DNA of 64,000 nucleotides from Apodemus sylvaticus (GCF_947179515.1 NC_067483.1:87769835-87833834); one strand, 5' to 3'. Positions 33,065 to 43,370 are shown, numbered from the stretch's first letter. Translations and numbers: made by a program. Notes: generated by a model from the sequence alone, not told the origin.

Positions 33065-33745
33065 ACTGTGTGTGTGTGTATGTGTGTATTATCTGTGTGT
33101 GAGTGTGTATATGCATGTTTGTATGCATGTACATGTGTATATGTGTGTGCATGTGTGTATATTATGTATGTGTGTATGTCTATGTTTGTGTGCGTGTATA
33201 TGTGTGTACATATCTGTGTGTATGTGTATGTTTGTGTGCATGTACATGTGTGTATATATGTGTGTGTATTATCTCTGTGTGAGTGTGTATGTGTATGTTT
33301 GTGTGCATGTACATGTGTATATGTGTATGTCTATGTTTGTGTGCATGTATATGTGTGTACATATCTGTGTGTATGTGTATGTTTGTGTGCATGTACATGT
33401 GTGTATAATGTGTGTGTATTATCTCTGTGTGAGTGTGTATGTGTATGTTTGTGTGCATGTACATGTGTGTATATATGTGTGTGTATTATCTCTGTGTGAG
33501 TGTGTATGTGTATGTTTGTGTGCATGTACATGTGTGTATAATGTGTGTGTATTATCTCTGTGTGAGTGTGTATGTGTATGTTTGTGTGCATGTACATGTG
33601 TATATGTGTATGTCTATGTTTGTGTGCATGTATATGTGTGTACATATCTGTGTGTATGTGTATGTTTGTGTGCATGTACATGTGTGTATAATGTGTGTGT
33701 ATTATCTCTGTGTGAGTGTGTATGTGTATGTTTGTGTGCATATAC
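33065..33745. repeat. TG-rich higher-order satellite
   Basis: About 680 bp of tgtgtatg-like sequence with regular structure. The landmark tgtgtgtattatctctg (first copy slightly varied) starts at 33081, 33261, 33411, 33478, 33544 and 33694, giving units of about 180, 150, 67, 66 and 150 bp. The two 150-bp units look nearly identical. Frames of up to 227 codons (Cys/Val/Tyr) are open only because the repeat has few stops. Confidence 0.95.
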
Positions 33746-33978
33746 TGATTCCTAAGTGTAAAGATTGCTCACACTTACGTGCTGGTGGCAGAGCCTGAAT
33801 GTCCTTGATTGTAACATAAGCATAGTGACACCTGCCTTCTAGACTGTGGAGGCTTGAGTGAGCAAAAAGGTTGTAAAGTGCTCCTGTGATTATTGCCTGC
33901 TGGGAGCCTCCTACTGCACCCTGCTGCTCCTCACAGACTTGAGGAGCTTACAGGTGGACTAGAACTGGACTTAGAAGG

Positions 33979-34377
33979 TGTCTTAGTCAGGGTTTTTATT
34001 CCTGCACAAACATCATGACCAAGAAGCAAGTTGGGGAGGAAAGGGTTTATTAAGCTTACACTTCCACGTTGCAGTTCATCACTAAAGGAAGTCAGGACTG
34101 GAACTCAAGCAGGTCAGGAAGCAGGAGCTGATGCAGAGGCCATGGAGAGATGTTTCTTACTGGCTTGCTTCCCCTGGCTTGCTCAGCCTGCTCTCTTATA
34201 GAACCCAAGAACACCAGCCCAAAGGTGGAACCACCCACAAGGGGCCCTTCCCACTTGATCACTAATTGAGAAAATGCCCCACAACTGCATCTCATGGAGG
34301 CACTTCCCCAACTGAAGCTCCTTTCTCTGTGATAACTGCAGCCTGTGTCAAGTTGACACACAAAACCAGCCAGTACA
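33979..34377 (-). mobile_element. MaLR (ORR1-like) solo LTR, antisense, copy 2
   Basis: A 399-bp element with tgtcttagtcagggtt at its left edge and ttgacacacaaaaccagcc and agtaca at its right. It is flanked by a perfect 5-bp duplication GAAGG (33974-33978 and 34378-34382). It is highly similar to copy 1 (23275-23690) and, in reverse, to copy 3 (35821-36387). Endpoints are the same in all three, as expected for a solo LTR and not for truncated LINEs. Confidence 0.8.
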
Positions 34378-34382
34378 GAAGG

Positions 34383-34960
34383 GTTTCCAGTGACGCCCCA
34401 AGAGGAGCAACCTTCAAGGCTCTCCATTTCAGCAGCTTCCACTAAATAACTGCTCTATCTCAGGATTTCCCAGCCCTGCTTCAGGGCAGGAGTATTGTCC
34501 TCACCTTCTGCATCTGAACACCTCTCTCTCCCATGCTGTCCTTGGTTTGGTGGCTGCGTCAGAAGAGGAATGCTTTTAGTCCATCAGACTTTATGTCTGC
34601 TCACCCCTGAAAATGTCACAAATCACTTGTGTAATCTTGCCCTTAGTTTGGCAAAAACATTAGGTTAATATTTCCAGCTATCTCTATGATATCTAAACTT
34701 AAAGATTGTTAGCAATGATTCTGTGAGCTCACACTGGGTTTTTCGGGGCTCCCCCTGATAGGCCCCACTATGACAAGAGCCATTGGATAACTTGAATTTT
34801 TTCATGAACACTGGCAAGGCCCATTTTGGATATGCTCAGGTTATCCAGGCCAAGAGAAAATGGAAACCTGTGTTCTGTGTAGATTTTAACTTAGGAAAGT
34901 AGGACTGGCCCTTGTGAACCACGGGGATCCTTAAACAGCCACAACCTTCAAATGGCCACC
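34383..34960. other. Unique-looking stretch, nothing recognised
   Basis: No gene or repeat recognised between two LTRs. Confidence 0.5.
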
Positions 34961-35325
34961 TTAGCTCATTTCCATTGCTGTAACAAGATTCCTGAGGCTG
35001 GCTAACTAAAGAAGACAAGTATGCCAATGCCTCGTGCTTCTGGAGGGCAGGGAACTCTGGAATATTCTGTTGAGGACTTCTGGCCTTATCTGACAGTGGG
35101 CTCCATAAAGCCCTGCAGAAAGTGATGCTGACTTCTACAGAGCATCGCCTGGTGAGAAGAAGCAGTTACCACGCTGTCCTCTGGCTGCCATCACAGGGAC
35201 CCTTCCTTCATGCCCATACGATCCTAACTCACTCCCAATGGACTCACCTTTGAAGACGTGAGAATATAAATTCGAAGACTCTGTTTCCAACTCATTAACT
35301 TCTGAGGGACACATTCAAACCACAT
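34961..35325 (-). mobile_element. MLT1/MST-like MaLR LTR, antisense
   Basis: ttagctcatttccattgctg, taacaagattcctgaggctg, a cttctggagggcaggga block and gggacacattcaaaccac follow the reverse complement of older MaLR LTRs of the MLT1/MST/THE1 type shared among mammals. It is more diverged than the flanking ORR1-like copies. Confidence 0.75.
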
Positions 35326-35820
35326 TCAACTGTCATGTTTTCATGAGATAAGACAGACCTAAGACAGGGTAGGACAAAGAATAGCAGAATCCTTTGCACA
35401 AAGCAGTGTCGAGCGCTGTTTGCGAAGTCTGTTTTCAGTTTTATGTGTTTTGGAAGTGTGCTGGATGTGCCATAATTAGACTGTTTCCAATGAATCACAT
35501 TTTAAAATTGCCAGAAAGTGGTCTCCATATACAGGAACTGGTTCTAAAGTGTAGACGTTGGATTCTAGAACATCATTGTTTTCTCTAAGGCCAGTACAGA
35601 AAGGGAGATGCTCATCATAGCTAAACAGGAGACCAGACAAGGGAGGGTGCAGCGATAGAAGGCCTGACTACCTCCTGAAGCCTGAAGTGCTCTTGGACCA
35701 GTGTCTCCTGTGTTCTGCCGTGGACTCCCAGCCTTCCCCCTGTCCACAGGAGCCATAACTCCGATTCTGAGAAAGCAGTACTCTCTACTCTGTTCACAGG
35801 AGGGGACCAGAAGTGACTCT
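35326..35820. other. Unique-looking stretch, nothing recognised
   Basis: No gene or repeat recognised. Confidence 0.5.
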
Positions 35821-36387
35821 TGTGTTGGCTGGTTTACGTCAACTTGACACAGGCTAGAGTCATCTGAGAGGAGGGAACCCCAACTGAGACAAATTCCTCT
35901 CTAAGACCCGGCTGTAGGCAAGCCTGTAGAGAATTTTCGTAGTGATTAATAGGGGAAGCCCAGGCTATTGTGGGCTGGTGATCCTGGGTCCCATAAGAAA
36001 GCAGGCTGAGTGGGGCAGTGGTGGCTCACACCTTTAATCCCTCCCAACTTGGGAGGCAGGGGCAGGTAGATCTCTGCAAGTTCAAGACCAGCCTGGGCTA
36101 CACAGTTCCAGGACAGTCAGGGCTGTTCCACAGAGAAACTTGTCTTCAAAAACAACAGCAGCAGCAACAACAACAAAGAAAAGAAAAAGAAAGCAGGCAG
36201 TGAGCAAGCCAGTAAGCAGCACCTCCGTAACCTCTGCATCAGCTCCTGCCTCCAGGTTCCTGCCCTGTTGGAGCTCTAGTTCCTGACCTCCATCACTGTT
36301 AGACTACGATTACGCCAAATGAACCCTTTCCTCCCTTGCTTTTGGTCACGGGGATTCATCACAGCAGCAGTAACCCTGACTAGGACA
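35821..36387 (+). mobile_element. MaLR (ORR1-like) solo LTR, sense, copy 3, with nested B1
   Basis: Starts tgtgttggctggtttacgtc and ends in aaccctgactaggaca; a B1 at 36007-36186 interrupts it. After removing the B1 and its duplicated site, about 375 bp of LTR remain. It is in the opposite orientation to copies 1 and 2. A polyadenylation-like aatgaaccctttcc block lies near 36320. No exact 5-bp flanking duplication is visible. Confidence 0.8.
36007..36186 (+). mobile_element. B1 SINE inserted in an LTR
   Basis: A complete B1: gcagtggtggctcacacctt, cttgggaggcaggggcaggt, gcctgggctacacagttcc and cacagagaaacttgtcttc, with an AAC/AAG-rich tail. It is flanked by a perfect 12-bp duplication, aagaaagcaggc, at 35995-36006 and 36187-36198, and splits the LTR. 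Confidence 0.95.
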
Positions 36388-37164
36388 GTGCTGTCTGCAG
36401 AGCCTCTGGGTCCCTGGAGGAAAGCAGTGCCCAAGCCAGGCTCACATGTCTGCTAATTCCTTGGTCAACACAACCATCAGCACAAGGCTTAGTATACTCA
36501 TCTGGGATTTCAGCTGAAGCCAGAACCCCAGTCCAGGAGGCTGACAGCCGTTGGCCCAGGGGCCGAGCGAGAATCTGCTCTTAGGGTTGTTAGGCACATT
36601 TGCAAAGATACTTGCACAAAGCAGGGTTGTGGTATCTTTCTCCTTCCCTGGCAGTCCTGAGTATATTCTGGGCATCAAAGAGTCTACATTTGAACATGAA
36701 ACCCTTTGAGTGATATGATACCCCCAAGTACTCGCTCCTTATAGCAGGTGGGAGGGGGTGGCTTGGTGTGACTTCTCTCTTACAGAAATGGCCAGCACAC
36801 TTACTACCTACACCATAAGGTTCTGGGGAGTAGGGCACGGCCACCGGGGGCCCAAGCTCAGATGCTTGATGGCAGTTCAGGGTGAGGACAGGATGTGGCT
36901 GATGGGAAGGAACCCAAGGTCACAGCCTGGGAGGGTTTTCTTTAGAAGCTCCTCTGTTTACAGATGATGTCCACCTTACTATCTATTTAAGGAAGCTTCA
37001 GAGCGTGTGGCGCTTGTCCTGCCACTTTGTGTGACTTGGGTCACAGCAGCTGGGATGAAGCTCTTTTTCACTCAAATGGAAAATGGGGCTGAGCTGGGGC
37101 CTGTGGAAAACTTGGGGAAGTCAAGAAACCAGGCAAACAGGATTGGAAAAAAAGTTATTCTAAT
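36388..37164. other. Unique-looking stretch, nothing recognised
   Basis: No gene or transposon recognised. Confidence 0.5.
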
Positions 37165-37325
37165 GTAATGGAAAGAGTGTAAACTTTGAATCTTAGCCCT
37201 GCTCCTTGAGCCTGGTGCCCAGTTCTGCCATTTCCTCATTTAAAATGACGTCTAACGTTACCAAGCTTTGAAGGCCCTTTGAAAAGTAGAGATGTGACAT
37301 TTACATAGTAGCCCCTCACTAAACA
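37165..37325 (+). mobile_element. MIR SINE
   Basis: aatggaaagagtgtaaactt (the head), cagttctgccatttcctc, and catttacatagtagcccctc with actaaacactga match the MIR order with internal deletion. Confidence 0.7.
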
Positions 37326-37331
37326 CTGATT

Positions 37332-37517
37332 TTTTTAAAAGCTGATTTATTTATTTTTATTTTATGTGCATTGGTACTTTGTCTGCATGTATGTCTGTCT
37401 GTCCAATCCCTGGAACAAAAGTTACAAACACCTGTGAGCTGTCAGGTGGGAATTGAACCCAGGTCCTCTGGAAGAGCAGCCAGTGCTCTTAACCACTGAG
37501 CCATCTCTCTGACCCCC
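37332..37517 (-). mobile_element. B3-type SINE, antisense
   Basis: A T-rich start with tttatttttattttatgtgc, gtctgcatgtatgtctgtc, gggaattgaacccaggtcc, ggaagagcagccagtgctc and gccatctctctgacccc. It abuts the MIR on its left. Confidence 0.88.
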
Positions 37518-37756
37518 TGGCTTTTTTTGGTGTTTCTTATTTTTATTTGTTTCTCCAGGGCTGTTAGCTTCCATTACTAGTTCTGTGGCTTCACTAATTA
37601 AGTCTCAGCATGTATGTGGAAGCCCAGAGCCACAACCAGTACTTTGTAGACTGCTGGGGACCATGAGGCAGGGCTGGCTGGGGACCTCTGACACCTGTCT
37701 GCTTCCTGAGCTCTCACCGCTTTCTTGTTGGTTTGGGATTATTTAAAACCCAATAC

Positions 37757-37932
37757 ACTGGGCTGCTGAGACTTTGGGGAAAGCCGGACACCCTGAGTTT
37801 AATCCCTAGCCCCTACCTTGTAGAAGGAGAGACTTGATCCCTGCAAACTGCTCTGTGACCTCCATTCCCATGCTGTGATGCCATAATGCGCATATAAGCA
37901 AGTAAAGAGCAAGATAAATAAATAAATATTAA
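37757..37932 (+). mobile_element. RSINE1/B4-type SINE
   Basis: A degenerate head (actgggctgctgagactttg), caccctgagtttaatcccta, gaaggagagacttgatccct and a gacctccattcccatg block, ending in ataaataaataaat. Confidence 0.7.
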
Positions 37933-38626
37933 AAGTAGACCAACCCACTAAGTACAGATGGGACAGGCATGGTGAACAGCATCTGCAGGCAGAGCGCAGT
38001 CACTGAAGTGACATCAACCAGCTACGTGGCACCGAGGCATCACTTTTTATTAGGAAAAGTTGAAAATTGTCAGAAAATAAAGTTTTCCTGAGGACATTAG
38101 CCTTAGAACGCACAGTCTCTCTTCAGTGTTCCCTTATAAAAGGTCCCCCACCCCACTCCGTGCTATATTGAGCCAACTGAACTAGCCAAAGTGATATTTT
38201 GCAAATTTCAGGGTGGGGTGGGGTGGGGGGGTGGTACCTGCTAATTCTAGATCCTCTCCTTCCTGCTTCTGATTCAGGCTCAGGCTAAGGCATTCATAGG
38301 TAGTAGAGGGACTTTCTGGGGCTGATTTTAGAAAAGGTGCTTGCTTACTGTGCATGCCAAGCCTGCCACGGCCCAGCTCCGCCCATTTGGCTCTGACCTT
38401 TCTCAGCTGAAGTTCTTGACCGGGGGCTGGGGTGAGAAGAGAAGAAGTTGACCATATAGACGTGCCCAGAGCTCCTTTGAGGAAGCTACTATGTGTTCTT
38501 ACCTCCAAAGGGAAGAAACTCAAGTTCTTTAGTTCTTTGTGAAACAATGTATATAGGAAACATTTTAGCATGCCCAACTCTATAGTCCAGTAGCATTAAA
38601 TATACTCACACAGTACAGCCATCAGT
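37933..38626. other. Unique-looking stretch with a G-rich patch
   Basis: No gene or transposon recognised. A gggtggggtggggtggggg patch lies at 38212-38232. Confidence 0.5.
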
Positions 38627-38654
38627 GTACAGTGTTTCCAGTACAGTGTTTCCA
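38627..38654. repeat. Perfect 14-bp tandem duplication
   Basis: gtacagtgtttcca occurs twice back to back (38627-38640 and 38641-38654). Confidence 0.95.
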
Positions 38655-38831
38655 GAACTAAATCTCGCATAGCCAAGTCTGGGGCTTGGAGGTGTACTTC
38701 TGCGGCAAAAGTGCTTGTTTAGCATGTATGAGGCTCCAGGTTCTATGCTGGCAAGGCATGAAACTAAATAGGAAAATTGTATCCTTACATAATAACTCCC
38801 CATTCTTTTCCCTCAGCTCCAGCCAGCTCCA

Positions 38832-39050
38832 GTGGGAGTGCAATGCCACAGTTCTCCCCTCGCCTCCAGCTTCTCTCACTTAAGGTTACATCCTCAAGGC
38901 TCTTCCACAGTGTAGGGTGTGTCACAGTGAATTCCTTCCTTCCTTCTAGCAGGAATGGAATGCCACAGTATTCCCCTTTGCCTCCAGCTTTTCTCACTCA
39001 GGGTTCGTCCATGGTGTAACATGTGTCACAATTAATTCCTTCCTTCCTTC
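38832..39050 (-). mobile_element. Old L1 fragment, antisense, with a tandem duplication
   Basis: Two tandem copies of about 100-115 bp (38832-38947 and 38950-39050). Each has aatgccacagt, ttcccct, gcctccagctt, ctctcact, a tcctcaaggct or gttcgtccatgg block, gtgtcaca and attccttccttccttc. The ctctcacttaaggttac, ggctcttccacagtgtaggg and gtgtcac order resembles reversed L1 sequence near the ORF2 end. Copy 2 lacks about 13 bp. Confidence 0.65.
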
Positions 39051-39059
39051 ATTTATTTC

Positions 39060-39131
39060 CAGTCCTAGAACATTGAACCTAGGCCTTTATGGATGCTAGG
39101 AAATCCCTCTACCCCGGAGCTAGCCATGCCT
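39060..39131 (-). mobile_element. ID-like SINE, part of an antisense B1-ID composite
   Basis: cattgaacctaggcctttat, ggatgctaggaaatccctc and accccggagctagcc match the reversed ID head. Read on the minus strand it follows the PB1 unit at 39141-39274, so the order is again B1 then ID. Confidence 0.7.
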
Positions 39132-39140
39132 TCAGATCCC

Positions 39141-39274
39141 TTTTCTTGTTGTTTGACACAGAGTTGTGATCATTTTCCTAGGCTAGCCTCGAACTCTACT
39201 CCATAGCCTTGACTTTATAATCTTTCTTCCTAAACCTCTGAAGTAGTTAGGATTACAAGCTTGAGCCACCAGGT
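39141..39274 (-). mobile_element. Old B1/PB1-type SINE, part of an antisense B1-ID composite
   Basis: gtttgacacagagttgtgat, cctaggctagcctcgaactc, a cctaaacctctgaag block and aggattacaagcttgagcca follow the reversed PB1 order. It supplies the C-terminal residues of a 223-codon minus-strand frame. Confidence 0.8.
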
Positions 39275-39789
39275 CTCTCTCCAAATCCTCCCTTTTTTGG
39301 AGGGCCAGATCATATTCCCTTGTATGTATATGCTGCATTTCAGTTACCCAATCACCTGCCATCCGTCTCTTGGTCTGCTTTGTATTTGAACTGTTGTCAG
39401 AAGCAAGTCTGGCTGTGCTTGAAATAGAGACCCGATGTCCCTGCCTCCTGTGAGGTGGACAAGTTGACCAGACAGACGGTCCTCTGTGTGAGTGAGCACG
39501 GGTGTACGAACGTGCCCAAGCATCTGTCTTTCTCAGTTGACGTAAATAGTTGGAGTGTGAAAGCCCTGTTTTATATCTGAAGAAATGCTCCTTCCCTGTC
39601 AGGCTGTCAGAGACTTGATGTAAAGGTAAACAGGAGGCGCGTGCTTGACGTAGGACAGGCCATGGCCAGCTCTGGGTCAGGTTTCCTACTGGGGCCTCCT
39701 CTGAGTCAGTCCTCCTCCCTGGATCACCGATGCTGCCCTGGTGTGCTGAGCACCAGCGCTTTTCCCATCCCCAGCCCAGCAGCGTCCCC
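39275..39789. other. Unique-looking stretch, nothing recognised
   Basis: A 223-codon ATG frame on the minus strand (39183-39854) spans this stretch, but it starts in MIR sequence and ends in a PB1 SINE. I see no domain and do not call a gene. Confidence 0.5.
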
Positions 39790-39935
39790 ATCTCCTGCTT
39801 GTGTGATTCTGCCCAAGTCATTTTAATTTCCTCCAGTCCTCGAGGCCTTTGCATTTTTAGAAGGTTTGAGGGGTGTATAATAAATGTAACATACGAAATG
39901 TATTGCCCAGTACCTGGCTTGTGGTATGTGTTCTC
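39790..39935 (+). mobile_element. MIR SINE
   Basis: gcttgtgtgattctgcccaa, gtcattttaatttcctccag, and cagtacctggcttgtggtat at the 3' side match the MIR order. Confidence 0.7.
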
Positions 39936-41419
39936 TTTTCCTTCCTTGCCAGGAAAGACCTTGTTCAGTGACTGTGGGGGCCTCCACCCGGCCTACCACA
40001 GTGCCTGGCATACAGAGGCAGCTGCCTGCCTCCTGAATGCTTATTAACTTTATCCTGCACAACAACACTAAGCGGGGCAAAGACTGCTCTGTGGCAGCTC
40101 CTTCCAAAGAGGTTTTAAGCAAACACAACACTCCTGGAATATGTGCAGGGCTTGGGGTGGGAGGTACTTTGAAGAGAGGCTTGTTTGGATGGGCAAATTC
40201 TGGCTGCTTTTTTTTTTTTAAACAAAGCCCTAACGTTGGCCTCATTACTTTTGAGGTCTTTGTTCACTGCCTCTTTGTCTGTGTGTGGAGTGCTCTTAAG
40301 AGATTACCGGCTAGACCTTTAAAAATAGGCCAGTTGTCAGATGTCTTGGCAAGAGAATGTATCCCAACAGTGTTAGGATTTTTTCCTGAAGTTAAACATC
40401 TCTCCTTGGACAGGGTTGTTTTTATCATCAGCTGCTAAAAATTCTCAGGAGGTCACAGAACAAACTCAGTTCATGGAATCTACTAGATTCAAGTAAAGGG
40501 TTAGTGGGGGCGGGGCTTGCGTTTTAATGCAGGGCAGCGGAATGGCTGCGGATGAGAGTAAAGAGATGTTGGGGTCATTCTCATGGGGCCACACCATCAT
40601 AGAGTCCCCGTCCTCCTCTATTTGGTTTGAGCAAGGAAAGTCAAACCGGCCTCTGTAGGTAGCTTGTGGCTCTAACCGAGAGGTGGACAGGGATTGTTAA
40701 TGGGGGACAAAGGACATGCAGACTGATCATAAAGCTCATTCCAGCTGTGCCAGAGCCCCGCCTTGGATTAGCAAGCAGCTGTAGCACATCGGAGGGTCTC
40801 AGCAGCCCTGTGGCCATAGCTGCCCCCAAGAGTAGTCTGCTCTTAAGATGAACCCTGTTAGCATCAAGTACGGCTGGTCAGTTCATGCGCGGTTGCCATG
40901 ACCGAGAGCGTCCCTTGTCTTCTCCCGGCCCACATTACCGGCTAATGCTAAGTGCAACACAATACACTTGACACTTCTAAACAGGGTGGTCTGAGCAGAG
41001 CCAAAGTCCACAATGGGCCTTGGAGCCACTCTGAGGAGCAGTTCCCGGAAATTCTGTCTACTTCAGTGTTGGATTTCCAGAGCTAGCTTGGCAATTGTCA
41101 CATGTAGGGGATTGTGGGTGGAAAAGGCCTGTGCCGACTTTCCAGAACTCTCAAGGGCTGTAGGGAACTTCTGTCACAGAGATATCACTGACCAGGTTTG
41201 TCACTTTGGAGGGACTTGACATCAGAAGTGTCAGAAACCTTAAGGCCTTTCTTTTTGCCTTTGTTTAAACTTGTGTCCCAAGATTGGCTATTATTGCTTC
41301 CAATATTTTCATAATATATTCCAATTTGTGAAAACAGAAAAGAAAAGAAACCGTAGGGTCCTTGGGGACTTTCTCCAGGTTCGCTCATTTGTTTTGTTTT
41401 GTTAAAAATGAGGATCCTA
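39936..41419. other. 1.5-kb unique-looking stretch
   Basis: No gene recognised. A single GC box (gggggcggggc) lies at about 40507-40517, next to gcgttttaatg; there is no surrounding CpG enrichment. cagtgcctggcatacagagg at about 40000 may be another MIR piece. Confidence 0.5.
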
Positions 41420-41594
41420 GGCTGGGAGATGGCTCAGTTGGTAAGCGTGCTTGCCTCAAAGGCCTGAGGACTTGGGTTTGTATCCTCAGGGCCCACCTAA
41501 AAAGCCATGCGTGGCGCGTGCTCCTGCTGCCTGACCAGCCTAGCTAAATCGTCGAGCTGTGAGTTCAGCAGGAGACCCTGGCTCAGGGAGACTT

Positions 41595-41771
41595 GGGCTG
41601 GGAGATGGCTTGGAGGTTAAGAGCACAGGACCCAGGTTAGTTCCTAGTATTCACATCCTGTGACTTACAGATGACAGAAGCTCCAACTCCAGGAGGATCG
41701 GATACCTCTGGCCTCCAAGGGGACCTCTAGATACACACATACACAATTTAAAAACAATAAAAGTAAATCTT
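41595..41771 (+). mobile_element. B3 SINE inserted in a B4
   Basis: ggctgggagatggcttggag, aagagcacaggacccaggtt, agctccaactccaggaggat, ctctggcctccaagggga and taaaagtaaatctt form a nearly complete B3. It interrupts the B4 after its ctcaggga block, so it inserted later. No perfect flanking duplication is evident. Confidence 0.85.
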
Positions 41772-41819
41772 AAGGAAGTAACAGGGTGGAAAGTGATTGG
41801 GGAAGAGACCTGACACTGA

Positions 41820-41863
41820 CCTCTGACCTCCATGAGTACTAACCTCTGACCTCCATGAGTACC
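41820..41863. repeat. 22-bp tandem duplication within B4
   Basis: cctctgacctccatgagtac occurs twice in a row, 22 bp apart. Confidence 0.95.
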
Positions 41864-41914
41864 TGCACACACGCATCTCACCCACTTATACATGTCGCAC
41901 ACACACATCATATC

Positions 41915-42058
41915 ACACTGTCTCCACTGAGCTTGACAACCTGAATTTGGTCCCCTGAATCCATCTGGTACAAGGAAAGATCCAACTCAAAGCTGCCCTC
42001 TGGCTTCCCTGTATGCCAACACCCACACAGGCACACACACACATACATACAATAAATG
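41915..42058 (+). mobile_element. RSINE1-type SINE, 5' truncated
   Basis: cttgacaacctgaatttggt, cccctgaatccatctggta, aaggaaagatccaactcaaa, gctgccctctggcttccctg and a CA-rich tail with aataaatg. Confidence 0.75.
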
Positions 42059-42113
42059 TTTTGGGTTTTTTTTTGTTTTGTTTTGTTTTTCTATAGTCTT
42101 TGTTTATATTCCA

Positions 42114-42174
42114 AATGCAATACAATCCCTATACAATAAATCCCAATTGTAATGCAATCCCTATACAATAAATG
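42114..42174. repeat. Imperfect tandem duplication with AATAAA
   Basis: aatccctatacaataaa occurs at 42124-42140 and 42156-42172, in a repeated unit of about 32-37 bp. Both copies contain AATAAA by composition. Confidence 0.85.
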
Positions 42175-42965
42175 TTAAGTTATTAAAAACTCTTTTTAAA
42201 AATCTACTCTCTGTAGATGTCTCTTGTATGTTACTTATGCCTCATAAAATGTAAATGATCAATATATACCAAAAATTATGAGTCTGGGGAAAAGGCTGCT
42301 GAAAAGCTTTCTTGTCTGGACCCGGCTGAGAACCCAAGATTGGGTTTCTTGCTCTTCGGGTGTCAGTGGAGGTCATGAACACCCTAGAAGATTCAAAGGC
42401 AATTTTTTAAAAAAAAATCCATGTCCCACACCCCCCCACACACACACACCCCCCACACACCCCCACTTGAGCAGCAGGCCACACAGAAGTGGGTTCTTGT
42501 AAATGAGGAATAGTCATAGCGTGGTGACTCCAGCAAGGAAGCCTGTCCACGTTTGGCATCTGTGCGGCCTCATCTGTATAGCACGTGAGTCCCGGGGAGG
42601 GCAGGAGGGAATGCCAAGGCCGCTTGCTGTTGCTGCCCTCTCTTCTGGGCCAGAACTTATTTTGGTTCACGCTGAACTTATTTGAGCCGAAGTGTTGGTG
42701 ACACTACAGAAAGCTTCCATTTTTAGCTATTCCTGTTTGCTCGCTGTCTACAAATACACTAGAAACCCAGGAAAACAAAGGGCTTGCCTCCTCCGTGAGT
42801 CAGGGAGCTGGACCGAGGTGTCTTCTCTGCCTGGAGTTCTCAGGCTTCGGTTGTCGAATCTTCCAGAATTGCAACCCACCACCCCTATCTCTGGGCACCT
42901 TGTACATTGCCCTTCCCCCATCTCTGTCTAAGCCAGCTGTGCAGAGTCCTCAGGCCAGTGTGGCA
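42175..42965. other. Unique-looking stretch with a C/CA-rich patch
   Basis: No gene recognised. A cccccccacacacacacacc-type patch occupies 42427-42466. A 130-codon frame (42795-43187) runs into the next LTR-like element and is not supported. Confidence 0.5.
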
Positions 42966-43370
42966 CGGGCATGTCTGCTACTTTTCCGTGATGCTGTGAT
43001 CGATGGAAAGGGCCCCTCGATGCACAAAGGGAGCAACTGGAGGGAGGAAGGACTTACCTTGCTCAGGATTGGAGAGGGTGCAGCCAGTCACAGCAGGGAA
43101 GGCATGGAGGGGGTCACAGTATTAGGTCTGTGTGACTGGAACTCCTCTCATCTCAATAGACATGGAAGTAGAGAGGGACTCAGGTAGGAACCAGGCAGAC
43201 AGTGCAACCATAAACCCAGCCCCACAGCCTTTTAGCCCCATGTCTGCCAGCTGGGACGTATGCCCAAATGGTTCTACAACCTACCAAAAAAAATGGCACC
43301 ACCAACTAAGGACAGAATATCCAAACACACAAGCCTGTGGGGGTATCTTACGTCTAACACTAATGCAAGA
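42966..43370 (-). mobile_element. Degenerate MaLR-like LTR, antisense
   Basis: tctgctacttttccgtgatg, gctgtgatcgatggaaag, gcaccaccaactaaggacag and aacacacaagcctgtgggg follow the reverse complement of a common mouse MaLR-type LTR. The middle is poorly conserved. The endpoints are approximate. Confidence 0.6.

Larger units (their letters stand above)
41420..41910 (+). mobile_element. B4 SINE split by a B3
   Basis: Left part (41420-41594): gctgggagatggctcagttgg, cctgaggacttgggtttgta, a tgaccagcctagctaaatcg block and agaccctggctcaggga. Right part (41772-41910): aaggaagtaacagggtgga, gggaagagacctgacactgac and gacctccatgagtac. The two parts rejoin as one B4 with a B3 between. The right part holds a 22-bp tandem duplication. 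Confidence 0.85.

Noticed and set aside
33072..33755. 227-codon plus-strand frame rich in Cys, Val and Tyr, with similar minus-strand His/Thr frames
   Set aside because: It is the translation of a TG-rich satellite, open in several frames on both strands because the repeat lacks stop codons.
33979..36387. Two LTRs considered as ends of one endogenous retrovirus
   Set aside because: They are in opposite orientation and have no internal retroviral sequence between them. Copy 2 has its own 5-bp duplication, so they are separate solo LTRs.
39183..39854. 223-codon minus-strand ATG frame, the longest outside microsatellites
   Set aside because: Its N-terminus lies in MIR sequence and its C-terminus in an antisense PB1 SINE. 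The middle has no recognisable domain, and no splice or promoter signal supports it.
40505..40520. Single GC box gggggcggggc considered as a promoter
   Set aside because: It is isolated, without CpG enrichment, clustered sites or a downstream exon.
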